The position numbers and the translations under genes are program-made. DNA of 64,000 bases from Stylonectria norvegica (taxonomy: Eukaryota > Ascomycota > Sordariomycetes > Hypocreales > Nectriaceae): NCBI GenBank assembly GCA_014621405.1, contig JAANBC010000085.1:1-64000 (forward strand). Direction: 5' to 3'. Under the pieces are notes generated by a model that saw only the letters and a list, made by a program, of their open reading frames with translations, had not been told where the DNA came from and did not search any database. How positions within the stretch are numbered: the stretch's first letter is position 1; each line of letters opens with the position of its first letter. Shown here in pieces: positions 43,253 through 54,780 of the stretch.

Positions 43253-45875
43253 GCTTCGAGACCGGAGCTGAGAAAGCATATGAAGGCTTGCTATCTCGAT
43301 TCTTGGTGAATCAACGATCTCAGGGCCCCGTCGATTGTTATTTCCAAGGTATGACTCTACTGGGCGATCAAGCTCCCACGCGGAAGTTAGCATACTTGGC
43401 AAAGGAGCTCGACCCAGCCTAGCAGAAGGGGTCTGAAACTTAATGGTTCTAGGACAGGACATTCAAGAGACATTCTCCGTCCTGCGGTACGCATGACCTT
43501 CCATCGTGTTTTAATCCCTTTTCGAGAATGTCACGTTCATCGACTACGGCATTCGACGATCGGCTAAGTCGTCCGAAAGCGACCCAATCCTCGCCGACCG
43601 TCACAACTCTTACGCCATAGGGTGCTGCTGTGGCTAAGATAGGTGGGAAAATTCGACACACAGTGGGAGAGTAGCTATCATTGTCGTGCTACGGAGACAT
43701 CAGAGGGCGTCTTCACGTGGATCCATCGAGTAGCCCCGTATGAACCCTGGAGATTTGCGTCGATACTTCCGAGACGACCGAGGTCAATTTGACCTTGTGG
43801 ACTCGGAACGTGCGGTCCGGAGACTTGGCTTATCGATTGACATCGCGGCTGGTTGGGTTTCGTATGGTTTACACACAGTTCACAAATGTCGTTACGCTTG
43901 ATACACTGGTCGCAGTGGGGTGAACTCAGCCTCGAAGACGGTGCACCGAGTCTTAATTTCAACGGACGTTCGCTCGATATTCGAGATCTTCTTAAATACA
44001 TCGAACACTGCCTTGGCGGCAGTGTGGAAACAATGGAGATACCAAAGGCGATCGGCGTCGAGAAGCGAGGTTCAGGACAGCGCGGCCTCGTTGACGCAAG
44101 CACGGCACCGACCCGCGATTATCGCTGCAGAGGGCTTTCCAGGCATTTCGGAGCCGATGAGGTGGCGAAATTGCAGGAAGAGGAAGCTTAGATGTCACGC
44201 CAGGAGAATACCTTTGGCTTTGGGCTCATGTTCTGTTCGGGGTTCTTGCTGAACAGCTCCGACAACTGGTCGCCACCCAAACTTCTGTGACTCGTACTCA
44301 ATAGAGACCTAAATTGTATGAGGGACGAGTCTTGAGAACTGCTTGTATCACCTTGGAAGACTCCACTGGAAGCAAGAAAGGCGTACTGGAGGACTCGCCC
44401 AAGGAATGTTCAAAAATGAAAATATTGATTCATAAGTTCAGACCCTGGCTATACATCTAATCAATCACATGCTCGTTACGCACCATTTGTTTCATTGGCA
44501 AACCTTTAGTTTAATGGGAAATTTGTGATATTCTGGGCTATGTCACTAATCTCTAATTTAAGATCTCATCTATTTCATCTACGTCTGATAGATACCATGA
44601 TACCGTGTAAAACTCCCGATCCGAGGCTGATTCTCGTCGCAGTCATCTCTGTGAACACTGTCTCACCGCACAAATTGTGCCTCAGTTGGCCAATCTCTCA
44701 AAGCTCGAACGAATCCGGATGTCGAAGGGCGACAGCAGCCTCGTATCGCTGCTGGCGGGCTTCCTCTGCGGCAGCGGTAGGGCTAACCGTCTTCTCCTTG
44801 CGGCTGGAAAAGCAGCTGCAAGTGAGGAAGCGAGCGAGGCGGAAGACGGGGCGGAAATCGGGCATGCTGGGCGAGTGGAGGTGGGTTTGTGATTGATGTT
44901 GACTGGGTTGATTGCGGATGAGTGATGATCGAATAAGTCCTTGACTAGGGACTTATGCGAGTGGTTGATGGATGTGGTTGTGGTATCGGTAGATGAAGTG
45001 GGTGATGGCTTGCTTTTATACTGAGAATTCATGTTAATGATTCCTGTTATGTTCAGTTGTGGTGATGTTGAGAAGATGTTTCGAGGAGATTTTGGGAACA
45101 CAAGAACGGCTGCGTGTTTAAATAGAACAGTCGTCCCGAAAGACGGCTCGGTGAGGCTGTGTTCTTATTGTTGTTCTCTGTAGACTCACGACAATTGGCT
45201 GTGAATCACACTCCCGTGCAGCCAGCGCTTGTACGACTAGTCTTGGAAAACAAAGAGCAGCAATCGGGACATAGTATTTCACCCAGTTCGTCGTTTTGAA
45301 TGCCCGTGGTGCTATAGTCACTCATCTTCAGACTATACCTGAGTTCTCTGACTAACGTAACGAACAGGATCCGTTTCTAAACACAGCTTTGTCGCGTTTG
45401 GCGCGCGACCTTGCTTTGGCACCCTATCTACTTTGTACAAACCAAGGAGATTATCAAACAGACAATACATCTCGATCCTATGTAATGCCGTTGTTCAACA
45501 CGACCGACCTCCCCGAACCGACGGAGCTCCACCACGATGCGCGGTACCGTCCCGCCGCCCGTCGGCACTCGGCGTAGGCGGGTGCATTTCCCGGTCCGCT
45601 TTTCCGATTGACTCCGCCCTTTAAAGAGGCCGCATAGTTAGTGATTCTATTTAAATACAGTCTTGTACGATGTACGATTGAATTCAACTTATTTGCGGCG
45701 GATAATCACAAGTTTACAAGTCCGACTTTGCTCCCTATCAATTGAGTTCCCGACGCCCCAGTGCCATTAGACTCGTAATTACCTCCACAGTCTCGAACAT
45801 ACAACAGCCATTGAACCTCAAAACGTATCTATAAATTATATTCATCACATAAAGCAAGCCACCGAGATTGAAGCC
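43253..45875. other. Degenerate or gene-poor region
   Basis: Apart from a possible small minus-strand protein at 44682-45032, I see no supported gene in 2.6 kb. Plus-strand open pieces at 43741-44282 change frame repeatedly and match no family I recognise; they may be further decayed gene remains. The right end is the promoter of the acid-sugar kinase, with one CGGAG element at 45522. Confidence 0.45.
44682..45032 (-). CDS. Possible small Ser/Thr/Pro-rich protein
   Basis: An open frame of 116 residues starts at the ATG at 45032. It is rich in Ser, Thr and Pro at the N-terminus and Ala/Arg-rich in the middle (AAAFPAARRRR), with no signal peptide or domain. Composition and length look more gene-like than the neighbouring shadow frames, but there is no homology argument. 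It may be spurious. Confidence 0.3.
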   Translation of the reverse strand: MNSQYKSKPSPTSSTDTTTTSINHSHKSLVKDLFDHHSSAINPVNINHKPTSTRPACPISAPSSASLASSLAAAFPAARRRRLALPLPQRKPASSDTRLLSPFDIRIRSSFERLAN

Positions 45876-47333
45876 ATGGCAACCGATCAGATCTTGGACC
45901 TGGCGTCGACTCTCTCCTCCCTTCCCAAGGTCACCGCAACGGAGCTCCGAAACCAAGTCAGAGAGAACCTCCAAAATCCTGCGACAAAAGCACCCATTCT
46001 CGTTGTTTTAGACGATGACCCGACTGGGACGCAAACTTGCCATGATATTAACATCCTCACCGTCTGGGATGTCCCGCGTCTTGTGGCCGAGTTTAGAGCG
46101 ACAAAGACGGGCGGCGGTTTCTTCATCTTGACCAATTCTAGGGCAATGCATCCGCCGCAAGCTCGAGACCTCATCATCGAGATCTGCACCAATCTGCAGG
46201 CCGCGTCCAAGGAGAGCGGGGCTTCATTTGAAGTTGTTCTTCGGAGCGACTCTACCTTGCGCGGCCATTTCCCCCTCGAGGCTGAGGCAGTTGAACATGT
46301 TCTCGGAGCTGCAGATGCGTGGATTCTTTGTCCCTTTTTCCTCCAGGGCGGGAGATACACCATTGGCGATGTGCACTACGTCGCGGAAGGCGATAAATTA
46401 CTGCCCGCTGCGCAAACTCCATTTGCGAAAGATGCATCCTTTGGATATAAGAACTCCAATCTCAAGGATTACGTGGTGGAGAAAACCAAGGGGACGATAC
46501 CCCGGGAGAGGGTTACTTCCATTAGCTTGGACACAATCAGAGTAGGCGGAAGCGACGCTGTACTAAAACAACTCCTAGAAAACGTTGATGGAACTCGTCC
46601 CGTCATCGTCATCAACGCTGCAGCAGACGAAGATGTCGACGTCGTCGTCGAAGCTCTACTGAAGGCTTCAAAAGCAGGAAAACGGTTCCTCTTCAGGACT
46701 GGCGCAGCTTTCGTCTCGGCGAGATTGGGCATCTCTCCCATCCCGCCCATCTCAGCCAGCCGTCTCGGGCTATCAGGCAATTCTGGCGGCTTGATCATAG
46801 CCGGATCTTACGTGCCCAAGACAACTGCGCAACTCGAGTCTCTACGGGAACGCTCTGGCGCAAAGCTCACCAGTATTGTTCTCGACGTGCGCAAGCTCCT
46901 CCAGTCGCCCGACGACGCTTCGACCGAGGTTTCGAAGGCGCTTGCGACGGCTCAAGCGGAGATCAAGCGCGGGCAAGACGTGCTCCTCATGACGAGCCGA
47001 GAGCTGGTCGTTGGCGATGACGAGGTCAAGAGTCTCAACATCGGCGCGACTATTGCAAAGGTCTTGGTCATGTTTCTCCAGCAGCTGAAGGAGAAGCCAC
47101 GATATGTTATCGCAAAGGGCGGCATCACGTCTTCCGACATGGCGACCAAAGGGTTGAGGATGAAGCGGGCTTCGATTGTCGGCCAGGCTGCTCCTGGGGT
47201 TCCACTCTGGCGATGTGACGAGCCAGAGTCCAAATGGCCAGGACTACCTTATGTGGTGTTTCCGGGGAATGTTGGGACCAACGATACTCTGTTTGAGGTT
47301 GTAAAGGGGTGGAGGGTTGAGAAGAGCACGTAG
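45876..47333 (+). CDS. Four-carbon acid sugar kinase (DUF1537: threonate/3-oxo-tetronate kinase type)
   Basis: Single exon, 485 residues. The N-terminal domain opens with VVLDDDPTGTQTCHD, the diagnostic DDxTGt motif of the family. TNSRAM, VLRSDSTLRGHFP and the substrate-site-like FFLQGGRYT follow. The C-terminal nucleotide domain has LIIAGSYVPKTTAQ, YVIAKGGITSSDMA and the ending PYVVFPGNVGTND. In bacteria these kinases phosphorylate D-threonate, D-erythronate or 3-oxo-tetronates on the way to dihydroxyacetone phosphate. The exact substrate is not readable. With the SAF-domain dehydrogenase, Dal5-type carrier and two regulators to the right, it suggests a catabolic cluster. Confidence 0.93.
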   Translation: MATDQILDLASTLSSLPKVTATELRNQVRENLQNPATKAPILVVLDDDPTGTQTCHDINILTVWDVPRLVAEFRATKTGGGFFILTNSRAMHPPQARDLIIEICTNLQAASKESGASFEVVLRSDSTLRGHFPLEAEAVEHVLGAADAWILCPFFLQGGRYTIGDVHYVAEGDKLLPAAQTPFAKDASFGYKNSNLKDYVVEKTKGTIPRERVTSISLDTIRVGGSDAVLKQLLENVDGTRPVIVINAAADEDVDVVVEALLKASKAGKRFLFRTGAAFVSARLGISPIPPISASRLGLSGNSGGLIIAGSYVPKTTAQLESLRERSGAKLTSIVLDVRKLLQSPDDASTEVSKALATAQAEIKRGQDVLLMTSRELVVGDDEVKSLNIGATIAKVLVMFLQQLKEKPRYVIAKGGITSSDMATKGLRMKRASIVGQAAPGVPLWRCDEPESKWPGLPYVVFPGNVGTNDTLFEVVKGWRVEKST

Positions 47334-48040
47334 GAAGGGTGGATACTAGACGGCCCAGGTGAGCAGCTCGAGAAGAGAGAAAGACGGAACTTATGTCACA
47401 AAATGATTTTACCGGTCAGGAGTCTTTAGATCAATGATACAATTGGTTATCTTCGAGGTTAAGGGGTTCAAAACGTCGGCAGGATCACCTCGCCCGATTC
47501 TTCGTCAAACAAGTTATTTTCTCTTTTGATGTGCTAAAGTTCAATCTGGAAGAATCTTGGGTATTTTGAAATTACTCAAGAACAATCACCTCAAGATTCC
47601 AATCAGCGACCATTTTTCATTACCTTAAGCAAGGCCCTCGTTTCCCGGCTTTGCGTTACCAAGCTAATTTTCAAACCCCAATTTCAGTTCTCCTAACAGC
47701 ATATAGGGTATTTCACAGTTAAAAGCAGGAAAACAAACGGATATTCTGGAGCGAATACCTCGGTAAACACTTTACCATTCGATAATAGTTGTGATCATCG
47801 ATGGTTTTCAGAGTTTCGTGTCATGAGAGCGACATCGGCGTGCTAAGAAGAGTCAGGAATTCTAACCTAGACGCCAACAAGCGCCAACTTACTTCCCCGC
47901 CTTCTCCACGCTTCTGCCCCAGACTCCATAACAATGATACCGGATTACCGGGGTATTCAAGCTGAATCCGAAGCCATTTTCCGATTTCCCGGTGCATTAA
48001 CCTTTTGCTCCTCCATGATCCATCGTTCACGACATCGCCA
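47334..48040. other. Intergenic, promoter of Zn2Cys6 regulator 2
   Basis: No gene. ACCGGATTACCGGGG near 47937-47953 contains two spaced CCGG units including one CCGGGG; its significance is unknown. Confidence 0.45.
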
Positions 48041-50439
48041 ATGGATTCGACAGACAGATCCCAGTCTCCCAACGGGGATCATCACGAGAATCGTCCTCGA
48101 TCACCAAGTTCTCAACTTCAGAGTGAAAACAATGCCAAATCTCGTGGAAGCAGTAGGCTCAGCGAGGGCGGTGGATCTGGCGGAGGACCAGGGAGGAAAT
48201 CCAAGGCCTGTAAGTTGGCGATGGTGGCTAATCAATGTGGCTAACAGAATCGTCACTTTCACTGCAAGAACTGACATTCAGGGTAGGCCACGAATGCAGA
48301 AAACTGAAGATGAGATGTGATGTCTTCCCTGGTGATCGAAAGTGCCGTCACTGCTTGCGCCGCAAGGTCGACTGCGTCTTCAAGACCTCGAATTCTGCGA
48401 TGAACAACGGCGAGGACTCGACCTTTGGGTCAATTGGCAGATATGAGTGAGCTACGAAGACCAAAAACTGGCTTGTACTCTAAGCTGAACTGTAACAGGC
48501 AAAAGATAGACTCAATGCGCCATGAAATCGAGCTCATGCGTCGCAGTCTCGATACCGTACTTGCAGAGAAGGGACAAGCACCACCCAAGGAAACTCAGTA
48601 TCTAGGAGTACAAAATGCACCGGCAGCTACACCCGCGGATACGACCAGCCCTGCCGGCCTCTCCTCGCGCGAAGATAACACGCAAATGGCTATGACGCGC
48701 GAAAACTCGCTTGAGCCAGCCATCAACAGCGACCAGGGGAACGGAGCAGTAACGGTAGAGGAACCGATGAGCAGCTTGTATGAAGTCACGAGGCTACGAA
48801 ATATCAGGAGCAACAGGGCAAAGACTGCGCGGACCGTTCCGGGAAGCCAGGGCGAATTAAATGATTTCATCTCGAGGGGCGTCATCTCGGAGCATGAGGC
48901 AGAGGAACTGTACAAGACGTAAGCTTCTCGAGCGCAATCTCAGCGCAGCACCTCCATATTGACCATTTACTCAGCTTTCACATGTCTTTAAATCATTATC
49001 TTTGGGTTGGGCTCGAGCAGACTCACCACTCGTTTCACTCGGTCCGCAAGTCTTCCGAGCTCCTAACGGCAACCATCCTCGCCGTTACCGCTTTACATAT
49101 TCCAACAAGCGCCGAGACCTTCGACAAGTGCTACAAAGAATTTCTAGCGCTCATTTCTTCCTCTATGTTCTCCAGGTACCACAGCATTGACGATGTTCGT
49201 GGGCTCTGCATCGCCGCCTTTTGGCTCTCCGACGTCTCGTGGAAACTGTCCGGCCACGCCATCCGTATCGCAACCGAGCTGAATATCCATCAATCTTTCG
49301 CAAGAGCACTTGAAGGGGACCGGGAGCATTTCCTCCGGGCTCGTCTATGGTATATGCTCTATGTATGTGACCATCATTTCAGCATCGCATACGGTCGCCC
49401 TCCCATGATTGCTGAGTCTAGTCAAATACGAGAACACGAACTATTTCTTGCGTCCCCCTTCGCTGGTGCCCTTGACGCAAGGATCCTTTCCCAAGTGGCC
49501 CTAATGCAGATCCTGACGAGGGTCTACGAACGCTTCGCCGATCGTCGACTCCCGGACCCCCACACGATACGCTTCGCCACGAGCGGCACATCGCACGATT
49601 CTTCTTCCGACATGCTTGAAGAGCGAGACTTTGTGGACCTGCGCAACTTCAACCTCGAGATTGAGCAGTGGCGCATGCGCTGGTACGCGCGCCAGCAGGC
49701 TAATAGCTTCATCGGCAGCTTCCCACCCAAGGGCATCATCCTCTACAGCTACTTCGCCAAGCTGCAGCTGAACATCCTTGCCGTCAGGGGCGTTAGTCTC
49801 AACTCGGGCAAGCTGTCCACGGAGCGCAAAGAATTCACCAACATGGCCATCTCGGCGGCGGCAAGCATTCTAACGTTTGTTTTGGAGGAGGAGGATCTTC
49901 GGCGGGCTCTCGTGGGCACGCCGCTCTACGTCCATACCATGATCGCGTTTGCCTCCGTCTTCCTCATGAAGGTCGCGACCAAGTGGAATCGGTTGATGGG
50001 CTTCAACATCGAGCACAGCTACCTGAATGTCTCACACCTGCTGGAGAAGATGATCGTCCTGCTTAAAAGCTCCGTCACATCAGACCGCCACGTGCTACAT
50101 CACATCGCCGTCGGCCTTGAGAAGATGCTAGCCAAGATGACCATCGAGGCCGAAAGCGAAGAGGCCGGCCGCCCACTCCAGGTCACCGAGCCGGAATCCT
50201 TTGGGTACCAAAAAGCGCCCGGGTATGTCACGCCCGCGCTCGGCATGGCATTCGTTGCGACTGCAAACCAGGTCCAGCTCCCGGCGGGTGGCTGGGATCC
50301 AGCCTATGCGCAGCCGCCGCAGGATCATGACTTTTTTAGTCAGGGATCGACCATCATGAATGATAGTTTGCTGTACGAGGCTTTTGGGGCGGAGTCGTCG
50401 AGCGATGTGTATAGCTTCTTGACGAGTCACTTTACCTGA
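48041..50439 (+). CDS. Zn2Cys6 transcription factor (cluster regulator 2)
   Basis: Four exons, 48041-48209, 48287-48446, 48499-48918 and 48975-50439, give 737 residues. The first intron splits the first zinc-cluster cysteine; the acceptor GGGTAG at 48286 restores ACHECRKLKMRC, then DVFPGDRKC, RHC and LRRKVDC. This is a complete C-x2-C-x6-C-x8-C-x2-C-x6-C cluster. A short coiled coil follows (QKIDSMRHEIELMRRSL). The fungal-specific domain runs from about residue 250 with RLWYMLYVCDHHFSIAYGRPPM. It lies 0.7 kb from the acid-sugar kinase on the same strand, so it may control that pathway. Confidence 0.92.
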
Positions 50440-51870
50440 TATAATGGACGAGATGTAAACAATAGTTAGGCTGCTCAGTGAAAAGAGTTTTTAAGTTATT
50501 TGCCTAAGTAGCACCCTGATCTTGCAAGGCTTGGTATGGCTAATTAGACTAACGACTGTACCACGATGCATGACCTTAAACTAAACTACTAATAATCATT
50601 AGCATCTTGTTGAAAAACTGTCTTTTTCGTGATCCACAGGCTCTTGGCGTTTTATCAACAGGCTGAATGCCATTATAAATCATAATTTGCTGAAGGATTT
50701 TTCCCTAGGAGCAATCCTTCTACGAATTTCTCTGCATTTCGCAGAGATCGTTTGTCCGAGATCTCGGCGGAAGACTTGGTGGATCATGACTGCCCTCTGG
50801 CTGCGGTCTGGCGTCACGTACGCTCAAAGCCACCATACATACGTGAGGGCTACCGCGGATCTGCGAAGGATCCGCGGCTAGCGGTTCGTTCCGGATATTC
50901 CCTTGTGTCCAATGTTGCTCGTACAAAAACATTTAAAAAATCTATAGCTTCGCATTTTCTTGACAAACCGTGGTTAGTGGCTGTGCAAGCGCAAACGCGT
51001 ATCCCAAAATACGAACAGCAGTGGGACTCCTCGACACGCCAGCCTACAACAGGATTAGAGTAAGGGCGCCAGTTTCAGACTTCAAGGATATGCTGGGTCT
51101 GAAGCAGTGGTTAGTCTGTCGTGGCGATCAATCAGCCGTAGAAGTGGTCCGAACAAAGCTACATTCTGTGGATCAATAGAACACTTCTAAGTGCAAAGAG
51201 GAAGTCGACGGATTGCGCTGACAAAAATGAGCCGCGCGGCTTATCGTGCTGTGACCAATAACAGGAACCAAATATCTCAAAGAAGGAATTAAAAGCGAAG
51301 GCTTGACAGTAAATGACTCTAGTAGTTTAGGAACTTCAGTTCCTTGAAGCTTAACCCTGTCGCAACTGGTACTGACGCGGCGGTGTTAGTAGCTCCGTAG
51401 ATCACTTTCTAAGTCAGGGTTCCTGTCCAAGTCCCCATAACACATTAGTAGTTATGCTAATTGATGAAACTTCTTATCTGTGCTGCGTCAGGGTTTAGGA
51501 ACTTCTTGTCTGAGCCTCTGTCTAGTGCTAGTTCTTTGACGGCGTCACGGCGGTTCCTTTGGGATTCTTTTAGGAAATGGCCGAGCTGGCTTGGTCATTC
51601 ACGAACAAGACCATGATCCTAACCGCGTGGCATGTCGATAAATCCTTCTGGATTTGAAATGTAGCTATTCGTACCTTTGTCAATTTCGGATTTGTAGCCC
51701 AGTAGCCTTAGAAGTTTGAGGAAGTACAATTAGATCGCGAAAGTCTTGTTTATTTGAAATAGGTATCACTCAGCTCCAGACTTGAATGACATGGAAGAGA
51801 AATTGAAGCACGAGCTCTTTTCTGAGGTTTCACAGCACCATAAAGTTTCGCGGAGCTCCTTTTCTTGATT
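50440..51870. other. Gene-free stretch with dense inverted repeats
   Basis: About 1.4 kb without a recognisable gene. The interval 50692-50877 holds five inverted repeats or palindromes (listed separately). Downstream of it there is nothing recognisable up to the promoter of the CAP10 gene. Confidence 0.5.
50692..50877. repeat. Cluster of inverted repeats, possible structured element
   Basis: Five perfect self-complementary elements occur in 186 bp. They are GAAGGATT/AATCCTTC (50692-50720, 13-nt loop), TCTCTGC/GCAGAGA (50729-50747, 5-nt loop), the palindrome CCGAGATCTCGG (50756-50767), TCACGTA/TACGTGA (50814-50846) and CCGCGGATC/GATCCGCGG (50853-50877, 7-nt loop). Together they could form stable hairpins. 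No function is known; a structured RNA or the remnant of a small mobile element are options. Confidence 0.5.
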
Positions 51871-54501
51871 ATGTGGGAGCCACGGGCAGAAAGCATCGGG
51901 CCAGGGGCTGTTGGCATAGTTGGGGCGGCGGTTGTGTGCTCAGCGTTGACCTTTCGCTTTTCTTCTCAGCAAGCTGAAGTCCTTTCCGAGGTTTTGTGCT
52001 GGATGCTGCTTCCACTGTTATTTTATTTTACAAACCGATCAGACCTCGCAAAGTTGCCACGGAGAACGCCTCCCAGCCATCTTGGTAGTCACTCGGCATC
52101 ATCAAGAACATTATGGCTTGTTGCTGCCGGCATCGCCTTGCCGAGCCTTCACAGAGCCGAAATAGGCACACTTGTCTTCTTGGTCAGAGCTTCCACTTCC
52201 AAGTTTCCTGCCCATCTAATACCTAGCAGCCTGCGTTGACACCCTTACTTCTGATAGCTCAGAAGCATCTACGGCCCGAGCTCTACACTTCAGGAAAAAC
52301 AGACTCTTTCTTTTTCTCATACTTCTGTAACAGCCTCTTGGGTACAATCTCGGTTGCTTTATTTGCGATTCTTGCCTTTTCGGGCTGGGATCTTCACGGT
52401 GCCGCTCTTTCAGCTATCCCGGTCACTGCTCTACTCGCCGTCTACGTCGCGCTCACACCCCGGACTTCAAAGCAAGGCCGTCTTTATTCACCTCTCAATG
52501 TTGAAATTGACATCGTCCCGCTCGCTGTACGAGTCTTGGTTATTTTACTATTTCTAGTGAGTATAGAGACAGTTGCATTTGGGTTTCCGGATAGTGCAGT
52601 TTTGCCTACATTGGGGCTAGGTTTGACCAAAGCACTTTCTTGGTACTTTACAGCTCGTACAGTAAGTGGACTTGCGTTTCATGGATCCATCTCAAGTATA
52701 CTTATACATTTTCTAGGCTCGATATGCTTCGTGGTCCATAGCCACTGTTATAGGGACTTTCAGTATCATGTCCACATGCGACCCCATCAAACAGATTTCA
52801 GAAGTTCAAGCTGTATCACAGATCATCGCTTCCCTCATTTCTCTTGGACAGGGAATTCATTTTCTTCCAAAGCAGGTCAAAGCTACGTCAATCCTTTGGG
52901 TACTTTCTCTGGTCCCAATTGTTCCATACCTGGCCAACCTCTTCACCTTGAGTAAGGCACAGGCTTCATCGCCAGCGAGTTTTCGCCACTTTCCTGGTCA
53001 CCCGGTTGAGGGCCTAGCCCAAGTCGCAAAGGCAGAATTTCAGCAATTGACGCAAATGCAATCTCGAAACTACACAGCAGCTTACGCCGAATATCAACGT
53101 CGTTACGCTATGGAACCCCCACCTGGCTTCGAAGAGTGGTATAAGTTCGCAGTTGCATACGATTCACCTATCATTGATGAATTTGACGTGATTCATAAAG
53201 CAATTTATCCCTTCCTGCAGCTAAGTGGTGCCGAGGTTGTGGAAATAATGAGTGATGTGTATGCGGCACCCAATAGCGACCTGTGGCTATGTGCTTTCTC
53301 TGGTGCCCAAGCCAAGACTAGGTGTACCCATCCTCAACGCAAGTTTGATAGGCATGTCACTGTTCTGTTCAACACGCTATTCAAAGATCTACCGGGAGTA
53401 CTTCTTAATGTTAGTTTTCTTGTCAATCATATTGATGAGCCCCGGGTCATCATCCCACCACAGCCTACGCCAAAAACGGTCTCCCGCCAAAGACCATTCA
53501 AGCTAAGCGATATGTCGATGGTTCCAACCTGGGACTCCGTTACAAAATATTGTCCGGATCATCGAAGCGAAAGGATAGCTTTGGTCAAGCATAACGTTGA
53601 AACCTTCGGCCTCCCTTTCGTCACAAATTCCCTTTCGGCAATGGATCTTTGCCGACACCCTGAATATAGAAACATGCACGGCCTGTTCATCAGTCCGACT
53701 TCCTTTCGCCTAGTCGAAGGCTTGGTGCCAATACTCTCGACTGGCGCACCATCAACTATGGGCGATATTCTGTTTCCGAGTCCGGCCTATATTGAAGACG
53801 GGTTTCAATATGATGAATCACACGACGTTGAGTGGGAAGCCAAGCAAGCGAATCTCTACTGGGCTGGATCCAGCACTGGCGGCTTTGCGACGAAGAGCTC
53901 GAAAGACCAGTGGCGAAACTTTCATCGACAGAGGTTTGTCAAGATGGCGCAAAATATTGGCCCCGAGCGCCAGCAACATTACTACTTGCGAGAGTCTGCG
54001 GGAGTAGTTGGCCGTGTAAAGTCATCATTCCTGAACAGCAGGTTGTATGATGTTGCGTTTACCAGAATTTTCCAGTGCGAGAGAAGTTCATGTCGGAAAC
54101 AGCGGAAATACTTTGACAAAAAGTCCTGGGCAGACAAGGACCAAGCGTTTCGGTCTCAGCTTGCGTTCGATGTTGACGGGAATGGTATCAGCGGCCGCTA
54201 TTACAAGCTACTAGCATCAACATCTGTCCCGCTAAAGCAGACACTTCTTAGGGAGTGGCATGATGAACGGCTTATACCCTGGGTGCACTATATTCCCGTC
54301 AGCCAAAGCATGGAGGAGCTTCCTGAGCTGGTCTTTTATCTAACATTGACTGAGTCTGGGCAAAGAATTGCCAAGGAAGTTGCAGAGCAGGGGCGCGACT
54401 GGTTCTTCAAGGCTTTTAGAGAGGTTGATATGAGTATATATACCTATCGTCTGTTGTTGGAACTAGCAAGACTACAGGACCCAAATAGAAAACCGAGCTG
54501 A
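51871..54501 (+). CDS. CAP10-type glycosyltransferase (GT90 family), membrane anchored
   Basis: Three exons, 51871-52182, 52227-52661 and 52717-54501, give about 843 residues. The first intron (52183-52226) is only 44 bp with donor GTCAGA; it is the best join of the two frames but tentative. The first about 350 residues hold several hydrophobic membrane segments. The C-terminal catalytic region has the CAP10 pattern: YWAGSSTGG, QLAFDVDGNGISGRYYKLL and REWHDERLIPWVHYIPVS. Homologues include the Cryptococcus beta-1,2-xylosyltransferase Cxt1 and CAP10, which act in the Golgi on glycans. The role does not obviously belong to the flanking acid-sugar genes. Confidence 0.87.
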
Positions 54502-54780
54502 TTTGGAGGCCTAATTTTCCTGCCGAATTACTCGGAACCCTACCAATAACAATGATGAATTTTGAGGTTTGATTTATATCGCAATGCGAAACTACGCTAT
54601 AGACGATGCATGGTTCTCCGCTCAATCCTTCGTGACTTTACCCCTATCAAGGTGTTTCTTCTACCTGCCTTATGCAAATGGTCGGGAAGAGTCTGCAACA
54701 CGATTTAATTGTATTTACGTGATAAGATTAACCGCGATATAATCCGGCAGTCTAATGACTTGTGAAATTGAAGACAATAC

